NCBI GenBank assembly: GCA_023476565.1
Contig: JAMCVZ010000014.1
Location: forward strand, 30,972-94,971
DNA: 64,000 nucleotides
Direction: 5' to 3'
Origin: Nitrospirota bacterium
GTDB taxonomy: Bacteria > Nitrospirota > Thermodesulfovibrionia > Thermodesulfovibrionales > Dissulfurispiraceae
Part shown: piece by piece, positions 26,782-36,717 of the stretch
Layout of the letters: each line of letters opens with the position of its first letter
Position numbering within the stretch: position 1 is the stretch's first letter
Program-made: the position numbers and the translations under genes
Notes under the pieces: model-generated
The model's database searches: none
What the model saw: the letters and a program-made list of their open reading frames with translations, nothing else
What the model was told of the DNA's origin: nothing

Positions 26782-29316
26782 TTACCATACAAGAAAAAGT
26801 TTTTTTAGATTAACGACTTCAGCGCTGGCGGTGTGCGCTTCCGAGAATCGGAACTCCCTCCATGTCTCTACCTCCAGCTTCCCGTCAGCCGTCTCCCTTA
26901 TCCCTATCGCCCCATCCCTGTCGGTCCTGAAGACCTTCGCGTTGCGGAGCGCCTCAAGGGCCTCTTCATGCGGGTGGCCGTACGGATTTTTACGGCCGAG
27001 GCTGATCACGGCCAGCCCGGGGGATACCGCCCGGTAAAACGCCTCCGATACGGATGAGCGGCTGCCGTGATGGGGGACTTTGAAAACAGTGCTTTTGAGA
27101 TGTCCGCCGAGATATGCCATATTTTCTCCTGCGGCCTTCTCGATATCGCCTGTAAATAAAAATGCGTTCCTCCTGCCCTGGATTTTCAGCACAAGCGAAT
27201 CGTTATTTTCATCCGTGTCCCCGGTATCAGCGACATAAAAACCATCATAAGGGTGGAGCACCGTAATCGCATAACCGCTGCCGCTGATCACATCTCCTCT
27301 CCGGAGTCCCCTGTGCCTTATGTCTTTCAGAAGTCCCTCCGGATAAACCAGACGGCTGTTGTCCCACACCTCGCTGATCCTGAAATTTTCGATCAGATAG
27401 CGCGTTCCACCGGCGTGGTCAACCTGCCCGTGGGACAGGACCACGGCCTCAATTTTTTTTATTCCCCGGTACCTCAAAAATTCACCTGACTGGAGACCGT
27501 TCCTGCCCGTATCAATTACCAGGGCCCTGTTGTCGGGCAATTCAACTACCGCGGCATCGCCCTGTCCGACGTCAAGATAGGTAATACGGATCCCTTTGTG
27601 CTCGAAAAGTCTGATGCCTGTATAGATGACTATAGGAAGGACCGCGACAGCTAACGACCGTGATGCGTAGTCCGTAATGCGTGATGAGCTTAAAGATGAA
27701 GAGTCTTTGTTCTTCAACTCATTACTCATTACGCTTAACCCATTACGGTATTTATGAATCACATAAAACAAGGCGCCGCAATAAAAAGCAATGAGCACTG
27801 CAGGGGGGAAAGCCGGAATCTTGATATCGACGAAGTCCCATTGCGCTATGTATTTTATCGAATCAAGGATAAAATCCGTAATCCCGCTGATCAGGGCATG
27901 CAAAGGGAATTCGCCGAGCATCAGAAAGACACAGGAGGATGCGAGGGCCGAAGGCAGAACAATAAATCCTATTGCAGGGGTAATGATCAGATTGGTAAGC
28001 GGTGACACGAGGGAGAAATAATGGAAATAAAAGGCAACGAGAGGCGTGGTCCCGAGCGTGGCAGCAAGGGAGATACGCAGAGAAGAAGCGACAAAACGGC
28101 GAATGGGCGGGAGGGTGACACGGAGAGTCTTCCAGAGCCCGCGTTTTCTATGATCTGTCGCCTCCGGTTCCCTGTGTCCCCGGTTCTCCGGCCCTCCGTA
28201 TCTTTTATCCGCTGCAATCCCGATACAGAGCACCGCAATAAACGATAATTGAAATGAGAGGTCGAGTATGGAATCGGGCTGGATGGCAATTATTATTGCT
28301 GCCGCCAGGAGCACTGTATTCAGCCAGAAACCTTTCCTCTGGATTAATAGCCCGAAAAGAAAGAGCATTATCATGATGAACGACCTGATCGCGGGAGGGC
28401 TCATATCCGAGATGCCCAGATAGGCAATCATAAAGGGCATGCAAAGCGTTGCGGCAAGCTGTGAGGGAGTAATATACAGTGTCAGCCTGTACAAAAGCCC
28501 GTACGGCGCCATTTTAACCAGCGACCTGAACAGCCCGAACAGGACCAAAAGCAGCAACCCGAAATGCGAGCCCGAAATGCTCAATATGTGGGCCAATCCC
28601 GTTACGTTAAAGGCGTTATTCACATCTCCCGGCAGCAGGCCGCGCTCGCCGGTTATTATCGACATGAGAAAGGGCGCCGATTCCCCGGAAAAATTATCTT
28701 TAATCCCTTTGTTAAGCCTTGCCCTCAATCCCCCGAAAAAGTCCTTTGCAGGATTTCCTTCCGGCTTGCTCCTGTCTACCTCCACCCCGGCAGCATACCC
28801 TGAAAGACGTCTGTCGTAAGCGCCCGGATTCAGGAAGTACGCGTTCCCGGGTATGCGCACTTTGATGAGATACTGCTCACCTGGGAGCAGAGCGACAGGG
28901 CTGATGAGGCGCAGTTCTTTCAGGTTCAGAGGTTTCTTAGCTTCGTCAGTTGCGTGCTTTATTCCGACAATCTGCGAAAAGGCATCTGTTCCGGGATTTA
29001 CCCGTGCGGCTTCAGACCTTGCCGTACCCCTCACCTCGATAACCTTACCGGCAACATCTGAATACGGCTGGACCGGCGCATACGAGAATTGCGCATAATA
29101 AAAACCGGCGGCAGAAGACAAGGCACAGAGCACGGAAGACAAAAGCCGGAGGACGGACCCGGTATCTTTTTTGCCTCTTTTTAACCTGTACTCCGCCTTC
29201 TGTCTTCCGACTTCCGAAAGCAGCAGGACGAGGGAGATGAGAATACTCGTAAAGGGAAAAAACTTATAGATATAAAAAAGGGCTGCACCATAGATGAACG
29301 CGATAAGATAGCTCAT
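26782..29316 (-). CDS. comEC: ComEC/Rec2 DNA-uptake channel protein
   Basis: 844 aa. N-terminal helices and a soluble OB-like segment (~70-180), the competence membrane core (~215-540, 'LAHILSISGSHFGLLLLVLF'), and a C-terminal metallo-beta-lactamase-like domain ('YLDVGQGDAAVVELP', 'VLSHGQVDHAGGTRYL', 'VPHHGSRSSVSEAFY'). It carries single-stranded DNA across the inner membrane. Two hydrophilic inserts look like translated repeat DNA: residues ~370-385 (GPENRGHREPEATDHRK) and ~524-553 (repeat at 27655-27748). Both keep the frame. No other com genes are in the window. Confidence 0.9.
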   Translation of the reverse strand: MSYLIAFIYGAALFYIYKFFPFTSILISLVLLLSEVGRQKAEYRLKRGKKDTGSVLRLLSSVLCALSSAAGFYYAQFSYAPVQPYSDVAGKVIEVRGTARSEAARVNPGTDAFSQIVGIKHATDEAKKPLNLKELRLISPVALLPGEQYLIKVRIPGNAYFLNPGAYDRRLSGYAAGVEVDRSKPEGNPAKDFFGGLRARLNKGIKDNFSGESAPFLMSIITGERGLLPGDVNNAFNVTGLAHILSISGSHFGLLLLVLFGLFRSLVKMAPYGLLYRLTLYITPSQLAATLCMPFMIAYLGISDMSPPAIRSFIMIMLFLFGLLIQRKGFWLNTVLLAAAIIIAIQPDSILDLSFQLSFIAVLCIGIAADKRYGGPENRGHREPEATDHRKRGLWKTLRVTLPPIRRFVASSLRISLAATLGTTPLVAFYFHYFSLVSPLTNLIITPAIGFIVLPSALASSCVFLMLGEFPLHALISGITDFILDSIKYIAQWDFVDIKIPAFPPAVLIAFYCGALFYVIHKYRNGLSVMSNELKNKDSSSLSSSRITDYASRSLAVAVLPIVIYTGIRLFEHKGIRITYLDVGQGDAAVVELPDNRALVIDTGRNGLQSGEFLRYRGIKKIEAVVLSHGQVDHAGGTRYLIENFRISEVWDNSRLVYPEGLLKDIRHRGLRRGDVISGSGYAITVLHPYDGFYVADTGDTDENNDSLVLKIQGRRNAFLFTGDIEKAAGENMAYLGGHLKSTVFKVPHHGSRSSVSEAFYRAVSPGLAVISLGRKNPYGHPHEEALEALRNAKVFRTDRDGAIGIRETADGKLEVETWREFRFSEAHTASAEVVNLKKLFLVW
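27655..27748. repeat. Inverted repeat inserted in frame in comEC
   Basis: CGACCGTGATGCGTAGTCCG and TCATTACGCTTAACCCATTACGG-type ends form an imperfect palindrome inside the coding region, between the last membrane helices and the metallo-beta-lactamase domain. Related sequence occurs at 19762-19790. Confidence 0.5.
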
Positions 29317-29374
29317 AGCCGGTGGCTCATAGAAAGCAATGGACTATCATCCATGAGCTATGGGCCATGGGCTA

Positions 29375-30730
29375 TCAGATGTTTGCCCCCACATGCCTGC
29401 GGATCACCTCGGCAACATCCTCGGCCGCGCCTTGTGCCATCGCAAAATCCTCGGCCTCGACCATAACTCTTATCTTCGGTTCAGTACCCGAAGGCCTGAC
29501 GAGCAGCCTTCCTTTATTGCCAAGCCTCCTGATCGATTCGTCAATCGCTTTCGTCACTTCCGGGATCTTTTTATAATCCCTTCGTTCGGAAACAGGGACA
29601 TTCAAAAGCACCTGGGGGTAGAGTTCTATGCCGGCGGTCAGCTCGGAAATGAGCCTGTTCTTCTTCCTCATCAGGGATAAGACCTGAAGGGCCGTGATAG
29701 GGCCGTCGCCGGTGGTGTTATAGTCAAACAGAATTATGTGCCCCGACTGCTCGCCGCCGATATTGCACCCGTTCTTTATCATCTCTTCAACGACATACCT
29801 GTCACCGACCTTTGTCCTGAAAAGCTCTATCCCCTGTCCTGACAGATATTTCTCAAGGCCCAGGTTGCTCATAACGGTCGCAACAATCCCGCTGCCTTTC
29901 AGTTTATCATCCTTTTTAAACTCAGACGCAATGATCCCGAGTATCACATCGCCGTCGATGATATTCCCCTTCTCATCGATAAAGAGGGTCCTGTCCGCGT
30001 CGCCGTCATGCGCTATACCGATATGCGCGTTATTTTCCCTCACGGCTTTAATGGTGCACTCCAGATGCAGCGATCCGCAGTTGTCGTTGATATTGACGCC
30101 GTTCGGTTTATCGTTTATGGAGAGGACTTCGGCCCCGAGTTCCCTGAGCAGCACAGGGGTAACCTTGTAAGCAGCGCCGTTGGCCGAATCGACGACGATT
30201 TTCAGGCCCTCGAGGTCCATCCCCCTCGGTATCGTCGATTTGATGTACTCTATGTACCTGCCCGTGGCATCATCAAGCCGGAAGGCCTTTCCTATCCTGT
30301 CTCCCGTCACTCTCCTGGCAGGGAAGTCTCCATTTGCGATCAGCTTCTCGATCTCCTGTTCAAGTTCATCTGAAAGCTTGAACCCTTCAGACGAAAAAAT
30401 CTTGATCCCGTTGTCCTCAAACGGGTTATGCGAGGCTGAAATCACTATGCCGGCATCGAGCCGCAAGGCCCGTGTGAGAAAGGCGACCCCCGGGGTGGGG
30501 ATGGGGCCGACAAGGGTTACATCCATGCCTTTCGCGCATATGCCGGAGGTCAGCGCACTCTCGATCATGTAGCCGGAAAGCCGTGTATCTTTCCCCATCA
30601 GCACCATATGCCTTCCGTGATCCTTCCTCAAGACAGAAGCGGTCGCCATGCCCACCCTCAATACGTTTTCAGGCGTCATGGGGAACCTGTTGACCCTGCC
30701 TCTTATTCCGTCAGTGCCGAATAATTTCAT
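29375..30730 (-). CDS. glmM: Phosphoglucosamine mutase
   Basis: 451 aa. It starts MKLFGTDGIRGRVN. The phosphoserine loop is 'GIVISASHNPFEDNGIK' (Ser ~102), the metal loop 'IAHDGDADRTLFID', the sugar loop 'GGEQSGHII' and the phosphate loop 'RPSGTEPKIRVMVE'. It interconverts GlcN-6-P and GlcN-1-P for peptidoglycan and LPS. Its start overlaps the cdaR-like stop by 4 bp, forming the cdaA-cdaR-glmM operon, in which GlmM is known from Firmicutes to bind and inhibit CdaA. Confidence 0.95.
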   Translation of the reverse strand: MKLFGTDGIRGRVNRFPMTPENVLRVGMATASVLRKDHGRHMVLMGKDTRLSGYMIESALTSGICAKGMDVTLVGPIPTPGVAFLTRALRLDAGIVISASHNPFEDNGIKIFSSEGFKLSDELEQEIEKLIANGDFPARRVTGDRIGKAFRLDDATGRYIEYIKSTIPRGMDLEGLKIVVDSANGAAYKVTPVLLRELGAEVLSINDKPNGVNINDNCGSLHLECTIKAVRENNAHIGIAHDGDADRTLFIDEKGNIIDGDVILGIIASEFKKDDKLKGSGIVATVMSNLGLEKYLSGQGIELFRTKVGDRYVVEEMIKNGCNIGGEQSGHIILFDYNTTGDGPITALQVLSLMRKKNRLISELTAGIELYPQVLLNVPVSERRDYKKIPEVTKAIDESIRRLGNKGRLLVRPSGTEPKIRVMVEAEDFAMAQGAAEDVAEVIRRHVGANI

Positions 30731-31377
30731 TTCCCGAGCCTCTTTATAGTAATGCTTACCGTTACTTCGGGTATTTTCGTCCTGATATTCCTGCCGTTCG
30801 TATTAAGCTTCACGCTCTGGATGATATTTGAATCAAGGCCCGCGGCATCTATCGGTTCCGTCCGCAAAACGGCAATCCGTGCAAGTTCGGTCTTTGCGCC
30901 TTCGACCGCTACCGATGAGGGTTTCACGTCAATCGACGTTATCCTGAATCCCTTTTCGGGCGTGCCGATGACGGCCGCCTTTACCGGGATGACCTTTGTT
31001 ACGGACTCATCGAGCAAAACCTTCACGGAGGTCGGCTCAATCCTCAGGACCTCCACGGTCCTCGGGACTATTACACTGTCCTTATCGAAATAATACGCGG
31101 AATCACCTTTCCGTGCATTCGAAAGGTCTATGACAACCCCTACGTCTATCGGTCTCAAACTCTTCAGAAGTCTTTCATGCCCCCTCAAGCTCAGGCTCAC
31201 GTTCTTTACGCTCTCCCTCACAAGCTCCAGTCCCCTGGGCACATTTTTAAACCCGATGGGGGTCTCGATGGACATTTCAGCCTGTCCGCGGTAGGTCACG
31301 AAAAACCATGTGGATATGGCCAGAAAGACTGCGAGCGCCTTCAGCCCTATATTGCTTAATATGCTTTTTTTCAACAC
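30727..31377 (-). CDS. cdaR: YbbR-domain protein (CdaR-like regulator of diadenylate cyclase)
   Basis: 216 aa. One N-terminal membrane helix (residues ~10-28, 'LKALAVFLAISTWFFVTY') and two to three YbbR repeats of ~80 residues in the periplasm (for example 'PIGFKNVPRGLELVRESVKNVSLSLRG'). In Firmicutes the equivalent protein CdaR modulates the cyclase CdaA. The gene order here (cdaA upstream, glmM overlapping downstream) is the same. Confidence 0.88.
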   Translation of the reverse strand: MLKKSILSNIGLKALAVFLAISTWFFVTYRGQAEMSIETPIGFKNVPRGLELVRESVKNVSLSLRGHERLLKSLRPIDVGVVIDLSNARKGDSAYYFDKDSVIVPRTVEVLRIEPTSVKVLLDESVTKVIPVKAAVIGTPEKGFRITSIDVKPSSVAVEGAKTELARIAVLRTEPIDAAGLDSNIIQSVKLNTNGRNIRTKIPEVTVSITIKRLGK

Positions 31378-31415
31378 AACCCCTTACAGGGCACGACGAA
31401 CGTCAGCATGACAGC

Positions 31416-32264
31416 TCACAACCTGACATCGTTTTTCTGCAAAATCTTCGCATTTTTCGCGGCGCCCTTCCCTTTTTTTGACTCTGTAAAAAGGTCCGTG
31501 AGCATATCTCTCAGCGTCCCCATATCGATCCGGGAGTCCAGTTTGCCGTTGATCGCCACGGAGATGGAGCCGGTCTCTTCGGAAATGATTATGGCGACAG
31601 CGTCCGTCTCTTCCGCAATGCCGATACCAGCCCGGTGGCGGGTGCCGAGGGCCTTGCTGACTTCAGAGCCCAGGGTGATAGGCAGGAAACACCCTGCTGC
31701 GACAACCCTGTTTCCCCGGATCACGACCGCACCGTCATGTATCGGGGAGGTCGGATGGAATATGCTCAGAAGCAATTCCCTTGAAACCTTCGCGTCGAGC
31801 GGGGTCCCGATCTCAACATAATCCTTGAGGCTCACGTCCCTCTCTATGACGATCAGCGCGCCGATCTTCCTGTTCGCCAGCGCCACGGACGCCCTGACTA
31901 TTTCCTCCAGCGATTTCAGTTCCTCGGCAGAGGTGAAGTTCTGGAAGAACGATGACTCCCCCACATGGGCAAGCGCCCTTCGTATTTCAGGCTGGAAGAG
32001 TATTATCAGCGCTATGGCCACCTGGGACCAGAAACTCTGGATTATCCAGTCCATGGTGTAGAGCTGGAGGTATTTCGAGAAGAAGGAGGCCACGAGCAAA
32101 ACCCCGAGCCCCAGGAGCATCTGGGCGGCCTTTGTACCCTTTATGATCAGAAGGATGCGGTAAAGGATCAGCGAGACGATTATTATGTCCAGTAAATCCT
32201 GCCATCTGATCTGTCTTAATAATTCCAGCAAGGGATCTCCTCTTTCCAAAAAGGCACGGGACAC
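31416..32264 (-). CDS. cdaA: Membrane diadenylate cyclase (CdaA/DisA_N family)
   Basis: 282 aa. Three N-terminal helices (residues ~20-95) and the DAC domain (~105-260) with the catalytic motifs 'PIHDGAVVIRGNRVVAAGCFLP' (DGA) and 'LGTRHRAGIGIAEETDAVAIIISEETG' (RHR). It makes c-di-AMP from two ATP. It is the first gene of the operon cdaA-cdaR-glmM, divergent from the pentahaem cytochrome gene. The tail is lysine-rich. Confidence 0.93.
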   Translation of the reverse strand: MSRAFLERGDPLLELLRQIRWQDLLDIIIVSLILYRILLIIKGTKAAQMLLGLGVLLVASFFSKYLQLYTMDWIIQSFWSQVAIALIILFQPEIRRALAHVGESSFFQNFTSAEELKSLEEIVRASVALANRKIGALIVIERDVSLKDYVEIGTPLDAKVSRELLLSIFHPTSPIHDGAVVIRGNRVVAAGCFLPITLGSEVSKALGTRHRAGIGIAEETDAVAIIISEETGSISVAINGKLDSRIDMGTLRDMLTDLFTESKKGKGAAKNAKILQKNDVRL

Positions 32265-32443
32265 CTTTTGAGAGATTTTCGGGCTCTAAAATGAATACAA
32301 TAATTATAGCATATTGCGGCCCTATCAAAAACCTTTGCTTCGCTTTGAGCGCGCCCCCCTTGCGTAATCCGGGCCGAAACTTTAAAATAAGCACCGGGTG
32401 GAGGGGGCAGAGGAGAGGATTGTTCACATCGTTCCGGGAAATA

Positions 32444-33610
32444 ATGCCTTTCAGGAAAAGAGCTTGTACGGCCCGGCTTTTGATCATCGTGCCCATTGCT
32501 GTATTCACAGCGGCCCTCCTGCTCACAATTCCAACAGCGGGGAAGAGCGCCAAATCGGGTCTCTGCAAAACCTGCCATGTGATAGCCACGGATGTCCGCT
32601 ACCAGCATACCGTGGTAAGGGATGACTGCACCATATGCCATACTGCCACGGAAGCGGAGCCGAGGACAGTAGTGAGATCGTACTCCTTCCATAGGAGAAT
32701 GATCTGCTATCTCGACATCCCTCATGAGAATGAGGAGTACCAGGTCCGTGTTGTCCTTGCCGACAGGAACGGAAGCCATTCCGAACCAAAAGCCGTCAGC
32801 GCCGTTCCCCGGAGGGCATCCGAATACGGCAAGGACAAGGACGCCGCTCTGAAAGAGATGTTCGGGATAAAGCTGGAAGAGATAAGGAAGGGCATTCTGG
32901 CTGAGGCCACGATCTCCTGGATCACCGATGCCCCTGCAATTTCCGAGGTCGAGTACGCGCCGATAGAAGAGCATATGAGCACGGCCGCTTCGGAAGACCT
33001 GTTCTCCATGGACCACAAAATAACCCTCAGCGGACTAAAACATAAGAAAAAGTATCATTACAGGATCATATCGAGAGATCTTCTCGGGAATACGCTGAAA
33101 TCGCAGGAATATACTTTCGATACGTCTGATGCGTTCACTCCTACCCGGGAGGTAAAGAGCGAGGATGAGAAGGCGCCCCCCTCCATAAACGAAGTAAAGG
33201 CTTTCAGAGTAAGCGGCAAGGAGGGGCTCTACCTGCAGGTCGTTGCGAGCAAGCCGTCCCGGGTTGCGGTAGATATCAAGGAAATCAGGCATAGGGACGC
33301 AATGCACAGCTTCAGATCCTTGCCGGGAAGGTACACAAGGATAGACGCGTGTGTACAATGCCACCCGCAAGACGCATCTCACCCGGTTGGGATAAAGGCC
33401 GTCGGACCGAATATCTCCGCGCCCAGGAATCTCCCCACAATCGAAGGGGGCGTGATCACCTGCGTCACCTGCCACTACCCGCACGGAGGGGAAAGAGCTT
33501 ACTTTTTCAGGATGGATTCAGAAGATAAGCTGTGCCAGGAATGCCACAGCAAAGATGTTTACAAGGGCGGCTCCACTATTGAAAATATTATCATGAGGAG
33601 GTATAGATGA
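32444..33610 (+). CDS. Pentahaem c-type cytochrome with fibronectin-like domain
   Basis: 388 aa from ATG 32444 (MPFRKRACTARLL), preferred because a signal peptide or anchor follows directly; the longer frame from 32291 starts in non-coding sequence. Five CxxCH sites: CKTCH and CTICH near the N-terminus, then CVQCH, CVTCH and CQECH at the C-terminus. Between them lies a beta-sandwich like the purple-acid-phosphatase/FnIII domain ('EATISWITDAPAISEVEY'). It is probably a periplasmic membrane-tethered electron carrier or redox sensor. It overlaps the HAMP gene by 4 bp and heads a kinase operon. Confidence 0.82.
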   Translation: MPFRKRACTARLLIIVPIAVFTAALLLTIPTAGKSAKSGLCKTCHVIATDVRYQHTVVRDDCTICHTATEAEPRTVVRSYSFHRRMICYLDIPHENEEYQVRVVLADRNGSHSEPKAVSAVPRRASEYGKDKDAALKEMFGIKLEEIRKGILAEATISWITDAPAISEVEYAPIEEHMSTAASEDLFSMDHKITLSGLKHKKKYHYRIISRDLLGNTLKSQEYTFDTSDAFTPTREVKSEDEKAPPSINEVKAFRVSGKEGLYLQVVASKPSRVAVDIKEIRHRDAMHSFRSLPGRYTRIDACVQCHPQDASHPVGIKAVGPNISAPRNLPTIEGGVITCVTCHYPHGGERAYFFRMDSEDKLCQECHSKDVYKGGSTIENIIMRRYR

Positions 33611-34161
33611 AGGGGAACAACAAGAGGAAGGGTATCAATTATTCCATCAAGAGGAGACTGCAGTTAAGACTCTTTTTCAAAGTTCTCTCCGTAGCCATGA
33701 TAGGGACAGGGATTATGGCGGCAATATTCTATATATACAGCAACAGGGAGATAGGAGGAAGCTACCGGCAGTTCCACATCCATGCGCGGAATTTCCTCGA
33801 TTATCTCCTGCCGGCCATTGCCCTGTCCATGGTCTCGTCATTCGTATTGGCCGCGGCAATCACGATCTTCTTTCCACACAGGATCGCGGGCCCCCTCTTC
33901 AGGATTGAGCGGGACCTGAAAGAAAAGATCGGCGAGGGAGACCTCTCCGTGCGCTTTACCCTGAGGAAGGGAGACGAGGTTTCGGATCTGGCCGATGCCC
34001 TCAACAGCGCCCTCGAAAAACTCTGCCGCGATATCGAAAACATCAGGAGGCCGGCGGAAGAGCTCGAGTCCCGTATCGCCGCCATGAGCGGGAAAGCGGA
34101 CAGGGAGACCGAGGCGCTGGTAAAAGAGATAAATGAGGCTGCGCGGAAGTTCAGGCTGTGA
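33607..34161 (+). CDS. HAMP-domain membrane protein without output domain
   Basis: 184 aa. Two membrane helices (~23-45 and ~66-90) enclose only a short periplasmic segment. The 'PHRIAGPLFRIERDLKEKIGEGDLSVRF' stretch opens a HAMP domain (~90-145), followed by a coiled-coil tail (~145-184). There is no kinase, cyclase or methyl-accepting module. It sits between a multihaem cytochrome and a soluble histidine kinase, so it probably relays a periplasmic redox signal to that kinase. Confidence 0.78.
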   Translation: MKGNNKRKGINYSIKRRLQLRLFFKVLSVAMIGTGIMAAIFYIYSNREIGGSYRQFHIHARNFLDYLLPAIALSMVSSFVLAAAITIFFPHRIAGPLFRIERDLKEKIGEGDLSVRFTLRKGDEVSDLADALNSALEKLCRDIENIRRPAEELESRIAAMSGKADRETEALVKEINEAARKFRL

Positions 34162-34194
34162 CCCTGCCGGCACTCCTTGTGATATAATAAACCG

Positions 34195-36717
34195 ATGGGG
34201 GTAGCGCTTAACAATAAGCCTGATTTGATGCTTAAGACGTTCGATTTCCTCAATACCCCTGCCTTTATTATCGATGCGCATCTGAAAATCATCTCCCTCA
34301 ATGCCGTTGCAACCACTATTTTCCACTATACGGCGGACGACCTGGCAGGCAGGAAAATAACCGATATTGTATTCCGGATGTCCGACTTTATGGGCAAACC
34401 GTCCCATGCGCCTCGCTTTCTGTCCGAGGCACCCGACAGACAGGGGGCCAACGGCATCCATTATGATGTCATTTGCAAGAGAAAAGACGGCGGGATATTC
34501 TCCGCCGGGTTATCTCTTCTCCCCCATTACCGTGACGAGCTGAGGCTCGTCATAATACAGGACATATCCGACCAGAGGAAGCTCCAGCAGCGGGCATCCC
34601 AGAGGACAAAGGAACTATCGATATTCAATACCTTCGCAAAGATACTTACGAGAAACAGGGATATCGACAGGATCATGCACGAAACCATCGATATGCTCAT
34701 CGCCATCATGGGCGCCGACAAAGGGTGGATATACCTCGTCGACGAGGAAACAAGCGACCTCCGCCTGACGGTCCAGAGGAATTTTTCGAAAGACATGCTC
34801 CGGCATATAAAGCTGCTCAAGCCCGGCCAGAGCCTCAGCGGCAAGGTTTTCACAGCAGGAAGGCCGCTCCTCGTCAAGAGGTCCTCGGAAGACCCGCGGG
34901 TAACTTTCAGGGAGGAGGGGATGGAAAGCATAGCCGGCGTTCCCATACAATCCTCACGCGGCTTTACCCTCGGCGTGCTTTCGATCTCAAACAAAAATCC
35001 TTCATATTTCACCTCAATGGACATGCAGCTCCTTTCCGTTATCGGGAACCAACTGGGGGTTGCGCTGGAGCATGCGCGGCTTATCACGCAGCTCCGCGAT
35101 AAAATGCGCCAGATAGAGCTCATCAACGAACTGAGCGGCATCATCAATTCAAGCCTCAGCATAGGGACCGTCTTCAGGATAATGGTATCCGAGATAAGAA
35201 AGCTGGTCAAATACGACAGGGCGAGCCTCCTCTTTTTCAATGAGAGGGAAAAAAATCTCATCATTTTCGCCCTTGATACCGATATGAGGACGATACTGAA
35301 AAAAGGGGTAAAAGCCCCGCTGGCCGGCACGAGCGCCGGCTGGGTCATACGGAACAACCGTCCGTGGATAAGCCGCGACCTCCTTGGCGAGACAAAATTC
35401 CCCCTCGATAAAAAACTCCTGAACGAGGGGATCCGGTCAACGGTAAGCATTCCGCTCTACCGTGACAAAATGCTCGGGGTCTTCAACCTTGACAGCACAA
35501 CCCCCGGCAAATACTCCGAAAAAGACCTCGAGATACTCCTCCCCGTTGCAAAACATATCTCGATAGCGCTCGAAAACGCCATCCTCTTCGAAGAGATTTC
35601 GAAAGAGAAAAAAGAATGGGAGAGGACGTTCGATGCCATTGCCGATATGGTCTGGATCGAGGACGGGACGCAATCGGTGCTCAGGGCAAACAGGACGCTC
35701 CTGGTAAAGACGGGCTTTTCAGGGGTCGAGATCACCGGGCGGTCATGCCGGGAAATCCTGGACAGGATCGGGGTCAGCGCCGAGAGGTGCCTGTGCGGCG
35801 ATACGATCCGCTCCAAGAGACCATCGTTCCTTGAGCTGAGGGGAGCAGGGGGCAGCATCTTTTATTTCTGGGCATATCCTCTCGTTGATGAGGAGGGGCG
35901 CCTCTACGCGATTGTACATTACCTCAAAGATGTAACCTCCCAGAAAAGGCTCGAGCAGCAACTGATAAGGACCGACAAAATGGCGTCCCTCGGCACTCTT
36001 GTCGCGGGTATCGCCCATGAAATCAACAATCCGCTCGGCATTATCGCCGGTTATTCCGAAGCGCTCCTCGACAGGGCCAAAGACGAAAAGCTGCTGCGCC
36101 TGGCGGGATTCGAAGATTTCCCCGAATACCTCCAGACCATCCACAACGAAATATTCAGATGCAAGGACATCCTCAAGAGCCTTCTCGAATTCTCAAGGCC
36201 GCACGGCGGGACCTTCAGGGAACTTGACATCAATGAGCTCATAAAGGAAGTTATCCTCCTCGTAAACCACAAGGCGGCCAGGCTCAAGCACAATATGGCG
36301 CTCAACCTGAACCGGTATCTCCCCAAGGTGTATGCGGACGCGGGGAGCCTGAGGCAGCTCTTCATGAACATCATAATCAACTCCATGTATTTCACCCCCG
36401 AAGGCGGCAGCATTACCATAACAACGGAAATGGATGCCGGCAATCAGGAGCAGCCCTCCCGATTTCCCGAAAGCATCAAAGTAGCGATTGCCGACACCGG
36501 GGCAGGCGTACCGGCCGATATCATAGGCAAGATATTCGATCCCTTTTTCACGACACGTCCTGTGGGAGAGGGTACGGGGCTCGGCCTTGCAATTTGCCAT
36601 AAGATCGTTGAGAAGCATGAAGGCAGTATCGATGTAGAGAGCGAGGAGGGCAAGGGGACGACATTTATTATAAGGATTCCTGCACGGGGAAGCGATGATA
36701 AGGATTCTGGTAGTTGA
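34195..36717 (+). CDS. Soluble PAS/GAF sensor histidine kinase
   Basis: 840 aa without membrane helices. Domains in order: PAS (~10-120), GAF (~145-300), GAF (~315-465), PAS (~475-585), HisKA with phospho-His608 in 'VAGIAHEINNPLGII', HATPase_c (~700-835: 'NIIINSMYFTPEGG', 'DTGAGVPADIIGKIFDPFFTTRPVGEGTGLG' as N and G boxes). A TATAAT sits at 34182 just before the ATG and there is no clear ribosome site, so the start is uncertain. Its end overlaps the cognate NtrC-type regulator by 23 bp. Input is likely the cytochrome/HAMP pair. Confidence 0.88.
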   Translation: MGVALNNKPDLMLKTFDFLNTPAFIIDAHLKIISLNAVATTIFHYTADDLAGRKITDIVFRMSDFMGKPSHAPRFLSEAPDRQGANGIHYDVICKRKDGGIFSAGLSLLPHYRDELRLVIIQDISDQRKLQQRASQRTKELSIFNTFAKILTRNRDIDRIMHETIDMLIAIMGADKGWIYLVDEETSDLRLTVQRNFSKDMLRHIKLLKPGQSLSGKVFTAGRPLLVKRSSEDPRVTFREEGMESIAGVPIQSSRGFTLGVLSISNKNPSYFTSMDMQLLSVIGNQLGVALEHARLITQLRDKMRQIELINELSGIINSSLSIGTVFRIMVSEIRKLVKYDRASLLFFNEREKNLIIFALDTDMRTILKKGVKAPLAGTSAGWVIRNNRPWISRDLLGETKFPLDKKLLNEGIRSTVSIPLYRDKMLGVFNLDSTTPGKYSEKDLEILLPVAKHISIALENAILFEEISKEKKEWERTFDAIADMVWIEDGTQSVLRANRTLLVKTGFSGVEITGRSCREILDRIGVSAERCLCGDTIRSKRPSFLELRGAGGSIFYFWAYPLVDEEGRLYAIVHYLKDVTSQKRLEQQLIRTDKMASLGTLVAGIAHEINNPLGIIAGYSEALLDRAKDEKLLRLAGFEDFPEYLQTIHNEIFRCKDILKSLLEFSRPHGGTFRELDINELIKEVILLVNHKAARLKHNMALNLNRYLPKVYADAGSLRQLFMNIIINSMYFTPEGGSITITTEMDAGNQEQPSRFPESIKVAIADTGAGVPADIIGKIFDPFFTTRPVGEGTGLGLAICHKIVEKHEGSIDVESEEGKGTTFIIRIPARGSDDKDSGS

